From Diplonema papillatum (Eukaryota > Euglenozoa > Diplonemea > Diplonemida > Diplonemidae), in NCBI GenBank assembly GCA_030068145.1, contig JAPJBO010000047.1:1-64000 (forward strand): 64,000 nucleotides of DNA, read 5' to 3'. Shown piece by piece: positions 53,010-64,000 of this stretch; within the stretch, counting starts at the first letter, position 1, and each line of letters starts with the position of its first letter. The position numbers were made by a program, and so were the translations under genes. The notes below the pieces were generated by a model, which did no database searches, had not been told where the DNA came from, and saw only the letters and a program-made list of their open reading frames with translations.

Positions 53010-54160
53010 AATGCTTCAGGGAGCAGCTGGGCAAACCCCCTTTTTCGCTGGGCTGCTCTTGGGGCTTTGGAAACCCGGTTTCCCGGTTTCAGAAACTTCG
53101 GGTTTTCATAAAAATAAAAAAAAAAAAAAATTATATAGAATTCGATTTCGAGTGGCCCCGGCCGTACTGTACAGTACTGCAGTTACGCGGCGCGTCACGG
53201 TGTGTCACTGTTATTCGAAGCTTGTCACTCACCATCTGTAGTTTGATAGACGTGCACACCGCCACCGCAAGCCTATACCTCACCACCTCCCTCCATCCCC
53301 TTGTTTGCGTGCGCGGGGCGACGGTTCCAGGCACTCAGACACCCGCAGGCACCACAGAGCCCCAAAACTGGGGTTTGGCTGAAGCCGGCCTGTTTGCTCG
53401 GTCAGACAAAGTGCTAAGTCCCCTGGTGCAGGGGACGTTAGAAACCCGGGTTCCCGGTTTCAGAAACGGGTATTTCCGGTTTCGGGTTTTCAAAAATTTA
53501 AAAATAATTTATAAGTTTCGATTTGAAAAAGAGAAAGTGGCCCCTGCAGTACTGTACAGTGCTGCAGTTACGTGGCGCGTCACGGTGTGTCATTGCTAAC
53601 TTCGAAGCTTTTCACTCACCATCTCCGTAGTTTGGTAGACGTGCACCGCCGCAAGCCTATATCTCCCCACCCCCTCCGGTCCCTTGTTTGCGTGCGCGGG
53701 GCGACGGTTCCAGGCACTCAGACACCCACAGGCACCACAGAGCCCCAAAACTGGGGTTTGGCTGAAGCCGGCCTGTTTGCTCGGTCAGACAAAGTGCTAA
53801 GTCCCCTGGTGCAGGGGACGTTAGAAACCCGGGTTCCCGGTTTCAGAAACGGGTATTTCCGGTTTCGGGTTTTCAAAAATTTAAAAATAATTTATAAGTT
53901 TCGATTTGAAAAAGAGAAAGTGGCCCCTGCAGTACTGTACAGTGCTGCAGTTACGTGGCGCGTCACGGTGTGTCATTGCTAACTTCGAAGCTTTTCACTC
54001 ACCATCTCCGTAGTTTGGTAGACGTGCACCGCCGCAAGCCTATATCTCCCCACCCCCTCCGGTCCCTTGTTTGCGTGCGCGGGGCGACGGTTCCAGGCAC
54101 TCAGACACCCACAGGCACCGCAGAGCCCCAAAGCCGGGGGTTTGGCTGAACCCGACTTTT
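53010..54160. repeat. 383-bp tandem repeat, about three units
   Basis: The ACTCAGACACCC word recurs at about 53334, 53717 and 54100. The second and third copies are almost identical from CACAGAGCCCCAAAACTGG to CCTCCGGTCCCTTGTTTGC; the first (from about 53010) is diverged and carries an A-run. Apparent plus-strand ORFs (53222-53599, 53572-53982, 53955-54149) are the same frame repeated. Confidence 0.9.
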
Positions 54161-54780
54161 TTGCTCTGCCAGACAAAGTGCTGAAGTCCCTTGGTGGCAG
54201 GTGTCGGAAAAACAAAGAAACCCTAGCATCGATCTGACCCTTCCATCCGTGCGACAAAGGAAAGAATTCGGAAGAAAAGAAGAATAGAACTGTTCGCCTC
54301 GGGGCTTCGACTGCGGCCAACCCCAAAAGGCTCGGGTATGGGGTGGTCCACCTATTTTCAGTACTAACAATCTTGCGGGTTGCCCTAGAATGTATTGTGC
54401 AGGCTAAAACGACGCAGGCCCGGCGTGTTTTGGTGGTTGATCAGAATTCCTTACCTGAAAATGGCACAGGGTAAATACAACACGGTTGCAACTTTTCACA
54501 ACTTTGCAGAGCTTTCCAGAAACTCTGCAGAACTATGGGTCAACACATGATGGGTGAAATGTTGTGATGATTTCTGCTGAACCGTAGGTGGATCACCCCA
54601 GAGCAGTCAGGGCTTCCGCTCTGCCGTGTGACGGCTTGTGTTGCCACGCCCCGAGTCTCGCCGAAAAACAGTTAGTTATAGCACGTACCCGCCCGTACTG
54701 CAATACGACATAGTTACAGGATACTCTACCTGCTGCAAACCACAAGCAGCACCAAAGTACACGAGAAGAGACGGTCATGC
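54161..54780. other. Intergenic, no gene recognised
   Basis: A 45-bp word (GGCGTGTTTTGGTGGTTGAT) near 54423 recurs at 58.55 kb. Nothing else seen. Confidence 0.4.
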
Positions 54781-54782
54781 GG

Positions 54783-54898
54783 TGCCAAGAAGACAGACAG
54801 TCTCCTAGTACGGCACCATACTGAGGACGGCCTACCGTAAGTAAGGTACGTGGATAATGGCCGAAATCACCAGTGTGATTAACAACAAAGGTGCACAC
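54783..54898. repeat. R6, copy 3
   Basis: GCCAAGAAGACAGACAGTC to GGATAATGGCCGAAATCACC, matching 7237-7330 with an insertion of about 25 bp. Confidence 0.65.
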
Positions 54899-55169
54899 CG
54901 ATTCTCTTACCTACTACTCTTAAGAACCGGTTATCTCGTCGCATGTGATGTATTATGCTTTCGCCTCTTCCGCTCGTCTTGCTCGTCGCGTTCCGGCGCG
55001 CGTTTGGTGCTTCGCTTCTCCTTCGACTGCTCGTCCTGGCTCACGGCGGTTGCGTGTCGATGGTTGCTTTCTTACGGCGCTTGGGCGATGGCCGTGTTAT
55101 TTTCTGTGGAGTTGCCGAGGCGCGCATAGAGTAGGTCGGCTCATTCCGACTCTACCATAAAAATCCGGA

Positions 55170-55360
55170 TTCCAGGTCGGGCTACCGTTTGTGGAGGGCG
55201 TCCTGGCTGACATCCCGTACGTTGAGCTCGTCATCGTCGTGCCGACGTTCGACCCTGAATCCAACCAGCCCGATGCGATCGCGGCGCTGCTGAAGCAGAG
55301 CAGCGACTGCCCGCTCTCGTTCGAGGACCTGGTGAAGCTCATCAAAAACGAGTCTCTTTT
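55170..55360 (+). pseudogene. Isolated exon-like segment, host gene fragment of unknown family
   Basis: After an acceptor-like ATTCCAG at about 55173 comes a GC-rich, codon-biased stretch reading GLPFVEGVLADIPYVELVIV, then PTFDPESNQPDAIAALLKQS and FEDLVKLIKNES. The composition stands out from its surroundings and matches that of the two host genes. It then runs into low-complexity sequence. Either an exon of a gene with other exons not recognised, or a captured fragment. Confidence 0.4.
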
Positions 55361-55889
55361 CTCGCTTTGCGTACCCATTCGTTTTGTTCGTTTATCTGCT
55401 GTCCGTTCATCAAAGTAAAAAAAAAAAAAAAAAAGAAGAAGAAAAGGCATTCAAAACCCGAAGAAAAGCAAAGATCAGCTCCAATTTAACCAGCCCAAAG
55501 AATTCCATTAAGCGATCAATTCCAGCAGAAACCACGAGAAAACCCTTCCCCCCCCGGCCTAGATCAGAACTTGCTCCTCTTCGTTTTATTTTCCCTTCTT
55601 TCACTTTCTTTCTCTCTCTCTCTCTCTTTTACACAAAAAGCCTGCGGCTTTATAGTCCAGTCGGTGGAATCCACTTGTGTTGCCCCTGGTAGTGATGCGC
55701 GATGTGCAGATGGCCAACAGGTCTACCCCCGTCGCGTCCAGTTTATTCCTTCTTGAAAGTATGCAAATACTTCAGGTAACAGTTGGCTTTGGCTCTTGAG
55801 TTTGCGCCGCCCGCGAATGCAGGAGTCGCGCAGCAGGGCTCGGGCGGCGCAATGGCTGCGTCTTGTGCGTAGGTTCAGCTCTTGTCCTG

Positions 55890-56330
55890 TCTTTCTACAC
55901 ACCGCCCACGCTTTGCGGCTGGATGGAAGACCGAATGGATGTTGGGCAAGCTGGAAACAATTTGCGCCTACAGCAGCTGGAATGATGCCGCGCCTGAGTA
56001 TCTGCTCGACGTATCTTTTGTTCAGTGGGAGTTGAGATTCTCCGTCAAGATGCTAGCCGCCGCCACAGGGCGGGCTACTGCCAAAAGGAGGAGAGCCCGC
56101 GACACAACGTGTCAACACACGCCTGCCGGTCTCGTCCGTCAGTCAGGACGCTCCCGGCTGCGCCACCATCGGTGCAGTCATCATCTTTGACTGGGCCGCG
56201 GCTCGCACCGCGCCCACGACGTAACGACTTACGTCCGCCGTAGTAGTACGGGACATTGGTGGGGCGACCGGATACTCCGGAGAGATGGTCCCTGCACTCT
56301 AACTCGTCTCTCTCTCTCTCTCGCAGCATC
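55890..56330 (+). pseudogene. 5'-truncated LINE copy (3' end of ORF2 and tail)
   Basis: The plus frame reads HRPRFAAGWKTEWML, SSWNDAAPEYLLDVSFVQWE and KMLAAATGRATAKRRRAR, matching the last 120 codons of the intact ORF2 (THRPRFAAGRRTEAML ... KVLAAAVGRAVARKKRAR). The 3' UTR word GGAGAGATGGTCCCTGCACT and the TC tail are shared. Protein identity is only about half, so a related subfamily. It was dead on arrival by 5' truncation. Confidence 0.9.
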
Positions 56331-56835
56331 TACCTGGCGTGCCTGACCCAGCGAGCTACGAGGGTCGAAAAATACACCCTGCCCCCCTTCTTTTTTAGAA
56401 ACATTTCCTCCTTTCCTCCTTTACTTTGATCGTAGGTGTCACGACAAGTTTTGGCAGCCGCTGCTTAACAAAATTTGACGTGGGCGGCTTCGGATTTACA
56501 TCTGAATGACACCTCAATACAAAAAAAGTTGTCGACAAGTAACAAGTAAAAGAATACAACAAAACTACGCATCTCTTCTTTCTTTGTCTTGCTCTGTTTC
56601 CCGACCCCCCTCCGGTGTCTAGTGGCCGGAGAGAGGCCGATCCACTGCGGCCAACAGCGAGGAAGGTGAAGAACTGTCCTCAGCGATTTCCTCCAGTTTT
56701 CTGCAAAGACAACACGGCGGTTGCGGCGAGCATCAAAGCGTGCCAACTCTGATGGGACCCGGGGGAAAACAAAAACAAAGCAGAAATAGCCACCATCGAA
56801 GGGAGCACGGCTGCGCACGCGTCGTCCCTCCGAGT

Positions 56836-57128
56836 TTTTTTACATAAGCGCCAGCTTGAAAGGAAATGCTCGACGATGCTGCCCGACAAAGAACAGAAGG
56901 GATTCCAAGTGCTGTAACTACCGAACCACGTGTTGAACGGACGTGAGGTCATGCGGGTCTACCCCTACACGACAAAACACACAAACACAACAGGTCAAAG
57001 TCCTGAGTGAGAAAGCAACACACGGTGGTGTAAGCGGAGTACAAACCAGATTGTGTTTGTATTGTATTTGGCCCTTACCTCTATATTTGCTCCCTTCCAT
57101 TCGGAGTCGAAGCAGCTACGTCGAGTAT
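56836..57128. repeat. R1, copy 6
   Basis: TTTACATAAGCGCCAGCTTG to AAGCAGCTACGTCGAGTATT; R2 begins at the next base, so the two repeats are fused end to end. Confidence 0.8.
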
Positions 57129-57385
57129 TTTTAACCGATTGCCCAGACACGGTTGTGCGGGCCTCCTCCCCGTGACGGATTCGCCTGTGCTCTGGTAGCA
57201 CGGGTGGTCCTGGCTGTGACGAGCTACGAACAGCCGCCTGACAAACCAGACTCACACCGCTGTCCTGTCTGCAGACACTCAGGTTCCGCACTGACGATGG
57301 TTCGCCTTGTGTGTCCGTGGCTTAAAGGACTGAACCCCGGCGCAGACGAGACAGTGCGGTGTTGAGCACGTATCCATTCCTCGTC
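57129..57385 (+). repeat. R2, copy 5
   Basis: Begins TTTTTAACCGATTGCCCAGA and lacks the first 40 bp of copy 1; ends at GAGCACGTATCCATTCC. The same plus frame stays open to GADETVRC. Confidence 0.8.
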
Positions 57386-57887
57386 AGAGAGAGAGGTGTG
57401 TTCCCTGTGCACGCGAAGTGAAGGCTGCATCTTTTACACCATTGTCTCCACTATCGATGGATCAGTTGATGCTGATCGCCCATGGTGTTCCGAGTCTTTC
57501 CTTTGCAAAATCATGCGTTGCCATGCCGTTAGTTTATGCTTCGGGGCTTGCATGTTCCGCACAGGGCAGACTTGTGTGGGCCAGCCAGCTTTTCCGTTTT
57601 TGAAAGTATGCTAATACCGCAGGGAATAGTTGACTAGACCTCTTGAGTTTGCGCTAACCACGATTTGGGGAGTCGGCAACATACGCCAAAAAGCACCGAT
57701 CCCCCCGTTCGTCGAGAAAAAGCGAAGAGTAAAAAAAAAAAAAAACAAAACGCCTTCGTTTTTCCATCTGTCTTTGTGCCAAGAGCTACGACTCAACTAT
57801 TCCCGATTCTGCAAGGTATCGCTGTGAACTGTCGCCCGGCCCTAGGCGAACGAACGGCTTGCCCGGCGTGTCAGTATCCCGAAGGTA
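57386..57887. other. Intergenic, no gene recognised
   Basis: Short open frames only; an A-run at 57729-57750. Confidence 0.35.
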
Positions 57888-57964
57888 TTATTTGAGAGGT
57901 ACCGTCGACGCGCTCAGCGAGCAGCCACCATGCCCACAGTGGTTTCGTGCGCGAAGATTCCTCC
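57888..57964. repeat. Inverted dispersed repeat R9, copy 2
   Basis: Reverse complement of 35186-35272 at about 85%. A frame of 149 codons (57859-58308) runs through it but starts only at TTG. Confidence 0.6.
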
Positions 57965-59860
57965 GGTCTGGATATGCCTTCGAAGTACCCAAGGGCCATC
58001 ATCTTTTTCGTCGTCGTTCAACGGCTGCTGTCAAGCTCGCTATGTACAACATCGACTTGCCATACCTGTGTAACCCGTTGCGGCTGTTTATTGCCCCGTC
58101 GACACGCAGTTCTTTGGATGCACCAAGTCCATGCGAAAAGGTTGTTGAGCCACAAAAGGGGGGCCCTGCCCGCTACCAGCGAACGAGCTTGCCTGAAGTT
58201 ACGGATCCAGTTTGCCGACTTCCCTTACCCACATCGTTCTGTCGGCCAGAGGCTTTTAGCCTAGAAGACCTATTGCGGTTAACGGTACGGCCCGATGCAA
58301 GAGAATGAAATCTCCCCTGTTTTTTCCGCGCACGTTCCGGCTCAGCGCAGCAGGCAAGCAATCGAGCAAGAAAAGCGACACGTCTTCTTTTTGGCCAACT
58401 CGACACCTTGGCGTGTGAGCTGGGTTGATTTGGGCCGATATTACGCATATGCACCGATACTGTGTATCCCAGGAACCGACACGATTAATACGATCAATGT
58501 TGCATTGCCCTACAGTGTCAGGCTAGAACTGCCACTACGCCCGACGCAGGCGGCGTGTTTTGGTGGTTGATCCGAAGTCCTATTCTGAAAATGAAACAGG
58601 GTGGTAATGCTTGTGGGAACCGATCAACTGGCACGCACAAGCAAAAGAAGCGCTTGAGACTGAGTAGTCCACACACCTTCTTCCGATACTAGTCGTCCAG
58701 GAACGACACTTTTTGAGAACCTTCTTGCACGTGGGACATACGAGTCCTCTCTCGCAAGGTGTTCCGAAGTCGGAGAGGTTGACTAGAGTGATTCAAACGC
58801 TCCCGTTTCTTTTCACTTGCTGCAATGTTTAGTGGTAGTGGGAGGGGGGAAAAGATGGCCTTCTTCCTTTTTTTTTCCCTTCTTTTTCCGCCTGTCCCCT
58901 TTTTCTTGGCGATGTCCGATCGCGCGTCGTATCATGTGTCCTGGTAGTTCTGCCCTTCGGCCTGCAACTAACCAACGAACTCGTTTCCCCAAGCTGTACG
59001 TCGCGACATAGTTTGTTTGTAAATGCCGGGGGAAAACAAACCTGTTTAGCGAGTGAATATGATCGTCACAGGCTCATCTCCTCCCAAAACACGCTGTTCA
59101 GCGTTCTCTTTTCGAGTTTAAATTTCACGAAAAAAAGCAAAGAAAATAAAATAAACACACTGCCCAGGCCCTGCTCTAACAGCACAAAAGAAGGAAACCC
59201 CCCCCTTCCCCCTCGCATCACAAGTCAAACGGAGGCTTCAAAAAACCGACCCGCTTGCTACAAGAAACAGTCTAGAAAATAAACGCTAGAAAGTGTACTA
59301 CGGTGCGTACACGAAATGTGTTAATGTCAGAAAAGAACTCGACGAAGGTCACCCGGAGACTCTAAAATCCTGGATTCTCAAGCGAACAGCTCTAATAAGC
59401 AAAAGAACACCACCCATCCGACAGAGATCACTCATGCGCCCCTTTGTCCCTTGAATCGAATCCGACGAAAACCTTGACCCTAAAAACGGCCCTACCCGCA
59501 ACAGCATCCCGGTGACTCGAGAATACCAATTCCTTATTTCAGGAAACAGTCTTTTGGACAGCAATACGGGGTAGTACGAGAGGAACTCCCGTTTCTAGTC
59601 CCTGGTATCTACGGTTGTTCGATCGGACAACTTCGGCGAACGGTGACTTCAAAAACGACATCAACGAGCGTTCTTCGCGAGGGAATGGGTATCGGCCTTG
59701 TACGAGTGTTGGTTATTCGTAAGATCTCCGGTCTTGTACGACTAAGAATGGGGTGGGTCAATCCGAAGCGGTGTCTAAGGCATCTGTTTCATGGAGCGAG
59801 CGGGATTCTTCTCCAGTCGTGGGATCTGCGGGGGTCCCGTATGTGTGGGTGGTTAGTTAT
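57965..59860. other. Intergenic, no gene recognised
   Basis: Contains the 45-bp word shared with 54.42 kb (58541-58600) and the AGCGAAC motif (about 59350-59398). No gene, RNA or clear element otherwise. Confidence 0.4.
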
Positions 59861-60076
59861 CATGCAGGGTCAAAACCTCGTGTCTTTTTTAAACGCTGCC
59901 GCGGGGCCGATGGCCCCCAAAAAAAAACTTTTGGAAAAAAAAAAAAAATTACTCAACTTCCTCAAAGATTACCGCAGTTTTTGTTCCAAAGTTCTTAAAT
60001 TTTAAAAACCCCAATTCATTTCCGGAAGATTTTTGGTGGCCATTTACAAAAAGACACAAGGTTTTGACCCTGCGTG
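59861..60076. mobile_element. MITE M1, copy D (TTAT duplication)
   Basis: 216 bp, CATGCAGGGTC to GACCCTGCGTG, with TTAT at 59857-59860 and 60077-60080. Confidence 0.9.
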
Positions 60077-60080
60077 TTAT

Positions 60081-60820
60081 AGAAATGACGACGATAAAGA
60101 ACCCGTGGCATGAACCGACCGCTCGGTAGTGTTCTGCTAGCTGTAAGAAAACATGGTGGCAGCCCTGGTACACGGGAATCCGGGTACCACGTAGGTACAA
60201 TTCAGTTCACTAGAAGTCATGCGCACCCACTTGGAGAGCTCGACCGTGTGTGGGCCTGTGACCCGCTTTGAAAACCCTGAGGCGCCGGCATGTACCACGG
60301 TTTAGTAAGGGGTTGCATTAGTACTATCGTCCCTCGGGACTACTGACAAGCCTTCAACTACCCTGAGCAGTGTACTGTGCACGTGTTGCCATTAACCGTG
60401 CTTGCACACGTGGACGGGGACCACCGCGAGGAGGTTGGCAACTCCGATTTAGATCCCCCACCCACGGTTGAAACCGGAAGATGATGAGGGGATATCATTG
60501 TTTTTTGCTTAACGCTTTGTGTGCCGTTTACGGGGTACATGCCGGCTTCCTACTCATGGGGGACCAAGGTAGGCACTCTCACACACCCTCAACCACAGGA
60601 CAAACCACTTGAGGAGCACGTCCTTCGAATCTGCCGTGGGCGGGTACGACCTCAGAACCTGAGTCGCAGCGTCAATGCGCCCGTTGTACGCGGCAATGCA
60701 CAAATTCTGCCACCGTAATCATTCGAGAACCTCAATGCGCATGCAGCGGTCGCCTGCGTGGCCTCTGTTCCAACACCAGCGATGCGCGTCACGTTCGTTG
60801 TTCTCAACCAGGCGTGGGAC
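60081..60820. other. Intergenic, no gene recognised
   Basis: Only short frames; nothing supported. Confidence 0.35.
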
Positions 60821-61125
60821 GCCTAGCGAGTCGCAGTCACAATCAGGGCGGGCGCCCTGAGTTTTTTAACTGACTGCTCAGACACGGTTGTAGGGGCCTC
60901 CTCCCCGTGACGGATTCGCCTGTGCTCTGGTAGCACGGGTGGTCCTGGCTGTGACGAGCTACGAACAGCCGCCTGACAAACCAGACTCACACCGCTGTCC
61001 TGTCAGCAGACACTCAAGTTCCGCGCTGATGATGGTCCGGCCTAAAGGACCAAAACACGGCGCAGACGGGACCAGTGCGGTGTTGCGCACATATCCATTC
61101 CAAGCACGTTCTTGCTATCCCCGCC
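60821..61125 (+). repeat. R2, copy 6
   Basis: Full length like copy 1, from CCTAGCGAGTCGCAGTCACA to AAGCACGTTCTTGCTATCCC, with one deletion of about 18 bp before GGCCTAAAGGACC. Confidence 0.8.
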
Positions 61126-61392
61126 CACAGCCCCCGCAGTGACGCAGCCCAAGTTGGAGCTGGAAACGTGCTGAGGGACCAGAAAACGCCCTTGATCACG
61201 AACCGACCCACCTACGCTGGATATCACCAGCTCAAGATTATCATCGCCGTCCTCTTGCGCGAGCGCCTACGGGCTAGAAGAGTGCAAAGGACAACCTCAA
61301 AGCAACAACAACACTACGACAACAACAACACAACTCTAAAAAGTGTTACCGATTTAAAAGAAACGGACGAAAACAGTAAACGTCGGGGGTTC

Positions 61393-61590
61393 TTCTTTTT
61401 GTAGCCGCATGCAATGTGCGAGGAAACTGAACCGCCCGAGTAGGTCCTTCTGATCATGATCAACAATGCCAATTTGCCGACTGAAACCACGTCCAGGATT
61501 TGGGTTCAGGGTACAGCGCGTGTCAACGAAAAGTTCTCCTTTCTTCTTTTTTTTTTTCCTACTCTCGCGGTGTACGGTTTTCCTTCTTCA
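61393..61590. repeat. R3, copy 3
   Basis: TAGCCGCATGCAATGTGCGA to CTCGCGGTGTACGG, closest to copy 1 but retaining the GTAGGTCCTTC word of copy 2. Confidence 0.7.
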
Positions 61591-61971
61591 ATTTCAGCTC
61601 TCGAACGACCCCAGCGTCACTTCCTCACCCCCTCCTCCCTACTGCACCGCTTGCACAGTAGTAATCGAAAGAGGGCTCCTGCGGGGTTGCGGGTTTCTCG
61701 TTCTTTGGTCGCTCGCGAGGACCCGAGAAGGTGGCTCTCACTGTTTTGTTTGTGGGTCACCGAGAAGCACGGCGTCACGGCGTGTCGACGGTCTTGTCTG
61801 ACTCTTGGCTCTCCTCTGCGGCCCGTTTGACTTCGGGCCGACTACCCGTGGCCTTTAGTTTGTTGAATGCAAGCTTTGAGCCCTGTGGCTTCAGCTTTTG
61901 GCCAGAGCGCATCCTAAATCCGCTTGACCTGAGCCATCTTGACATTGGCCGCACTGTTTACCTACCCCACC

Positions 61972-62185
61972 CCGGTGGTAGCACGGGTGGTCCTGGCTGT
62001 GGCGAGCTACGAACAGCCGCCTGACAAACCAGACTCACACCGCTGTCCTGTCTGCAGACACTCAGGTTCCGCGCTGATGATGGTCCGCCTTATGCGTCCG
62101 CGGCTTAAAGGACCGAAACACGGCGCAGACGGGACCAGTGCGGTGTTGGGCACATATCCATTCCAAGCACGTTCTTGCAAAACCC
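61972..62185 (+). repeat. R2, copy 7
   Basis: Begins at GGTGGTAGCACGGGTGGTCC and runs to AAGCACGTTCTTGCAAAACC; plus frame intact to SCKTPP. Confidence 0.8.
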
Positions 62186-62216
62186 CACCCCATGCATGTC
62201 AAAGATGCACTGGGTC

Positions 62217-62430
62217 GCTTTTACATAATCGCCAGCTTGGAAGGAAATGCTCGACAAAAGCTGCCACAAAGAACCAAAGGAATTCCCAAGTGCTGTAACT
62301 ACCGAACTACGTTTTAGTTGAACGGACAGGAGGTCATGCGGGTCTGACAAATCTGTGGCACACAAACACAACAGGTCAAAGTCCTGAGTGAGAAAACAAC
62401 ACACGGTGGTGTGTAAGCGAAGAACAATCC
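62217..62430. repeat. R1, copy 7
   Basis: From TTTTACATAATCGCCAGCTT to GTAAGCGAAGAACAATCC, with small deletions. Confidence 0.7.
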
Positions 62431-62789
62431 AACCACAATCGGCCCGGGATCGCTCGCCGAGGAACCGGCCGCGCTGTGTCCGCTGCGCAGTGATGTTATG
62501 TGTACTCCCCCCTCTCACCCTCCTCCTCGACCCTTCCCCACCCCCAGTCCGTCAGCGCGTCAGACACCCCTTCTCTGCATTGGGGGTTTTTTTTCCTCGC
62601 CGTCTCACTCCTTCTTCCTGTTTCTTCAACAGTCAGTCTTTAAAAAAAAAAAGAAAGCAAGGAAAGAAGGGCGGCGCGCGTTTTCTTTTGCTCACATCAA
62701 CGTTACCTCGCGGGATGCGGAATCGTTGCCGCGGATCATCCACCGCGCAGCCAGCGGCCGAATCGGAAGGATTTCATGGCTATGTCCGG

Positions 62790-63014
62790 TCCACACCTGT
62801 CCTCTGGAACAGCATCGAATGTCCTGCCGCTGTCCATCACGATGCCACCAGAGTGCACAACTGACTATCAGGTCCTTCACTATCCCCTGGAGCTTCATAG
62901 TAGTGCTTGGGCTGTCAAGGACGGTGTTACCAGGGTGCACAACGGGCTATCAGGTCCTGCACTATCCCCTGGAGCTTCATAGTATTGCTTGGGGCTGTCA
63001 AGGACGGTGTTAGC
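62790..63014. repeat. Tandem repeat of about 80 bp, two to three units
   Basis: CACTATCCCCTGGAGCTTCA and CTGTCAAGGACGGTGTTA recur about 80 bp apart; the first, diverged unit has GCATCGAATGTCCTGCCGCT, related to 40.80 kb. Confidence 0.7.
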
Positions 63015-63049
63015 AACGTCGCAAAAAAAAGAAAAACCTTATATTAGGG

Positions 63050-63367
<318 letters not shown>

Positions 63368-63810
63368 TAAATCCCGCAACAGAAAAAAAGGAGACTTTGA
63401 GTAGGGGGGCCCACGTACCCCCTTTTTTTTGGGACAAAAATTATAAGAGGTGGTTGCTCAAGCTTTTCGTGCCGCGGAAAACTTTGTTGCCTTTATACAT
63501 GTTCCCCGGATGTTGCCCCACATTTTTCCTCCCCAGATTGGCTGATTTTCGAGCCAACAGATGAACATCGTACTTTTCATGGACGGTTTAATGCACTAGG
63601 CGTTTTTTTTTGCCCAGATACCATTTTTTTGAGATTTTCGCAATCATGGGTTTTGAGCTACATACCCACACCTTCCTCCCGAAAACATCATTTTTTCCAG
63701 GTGTAATGCCATATTTTGGACAGCTCGTGCATTTTGGCGACCTCTTTCACCATCCAAAAATCCACTTATGGTGGTGCCAGTCTATCTCAAGAGTTTGCAA
63801 ATAATGCGGT
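63368..63810. other. Intergenic, no gene recognised
   Basis: T-rich sequence without recognised features. Confidence 0.4.
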
Positions 63811-64000
63811 GTGGAAGGTGGGATAGCTCAGGAAACTGCAAAACGCGCCACCTAGAGGGTGGGTTAGCTCGGGAAATTGTGATTAGCGCGGTGTAGAGGG
63901 TGGGATAGCTCAGGAATCGCAAAAATCGTCATCTGGAGGGTGGGATAGCTCGGGAAATCGCAAAAAACGCGTTCTAGAGGGTGGGATAGCTCAGGAAATC
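63811..64000. repeat. Start of a tandem array, about 42-bp units, running off the window
   Basis: GAGGGTGGGATAGCTCAGGAA recurs five times with spacing of 40-43 bases, each followed by an AAATCGCAAAAA-type word and a variable linker. Confidence 0.85.

Overview
This is a gene-poor, repeat-dense stretch of a eukaryotic nuclear genome. The evidence is a two-ORF LINE, a piggyBac transposon with an exact TTAA target, a fragment of eukaryotic cytosolic-type large-subunit rRNA, several families of dispersed repeats, and only two confident host genes. The two host genes and the LINE use GC-rich codons; the DNA between them is more balanced, with long poly-A, poly-C, (CA)n and (CT)n tracts. A unicellular eukaryote, possibly an alga or related protist, fits. 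I cannot place it further from sequence alone.

Layout. 1-6.4 kb: a near-complete LINE whose ORFs overlap stop-to-start and which ends in a (TC)n tail. 6.4-12.2 kb: dispersed repeats, including an AGTTCGGG minisatellite inside an insertion that also carries a tRNA-like unit. 12.2-14.6 kb: a piggyBac transposon. 14.6-16.3 kb: an element built of two arms of about 0.55 kb in inverted orientation around a 114-codon ORF. 16.3-17.7 kb: an element with TTAA flanks and TAATAAT-rich ends. 17.7-24.6 kb: repeats, an LSU rRNA fragment, a retroposed sequence with a 19-bp target duplication, a LINE RT fragment and a 240-bp (CA)n run. 24.6-30.2 kb: three terminal-inverted-repeat elements and nested MITEs. 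32.0-35.1 kb: a SET-domain gene with tandem copies of its promoter and start. 37.6-38.4 kb: a TTD14-like P-loop gene followed by scrambled fragments of itself. 38.9-46.9 kb: repeats, a 99-bp minisatellite and one further MITE. 46.96-52.21 kb: a nearly perfect 44-bp satellite of 119 units. 52.2-64 kb: a 383-bp tandem repeat, an old LINE 3' end, more dispersed repeats, a (CAG)32 tract and the start of another tandem array.

The window reads as a record of several transposition systems acting on each other. The LINE machinery could account for the retroposed sequences with 19-20 bp target duplications. The piggyBac enzyme could in principle act on other TTAA-flanked elements. At least five elements share one plan: short terminal inverted repeats with blocks of a reiterated short word at or near the ends, a different word in each. 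These elements, the long-inverted-repeat element with its small protein, and the two-state 44-bp array are the best candidates for something undescribed.
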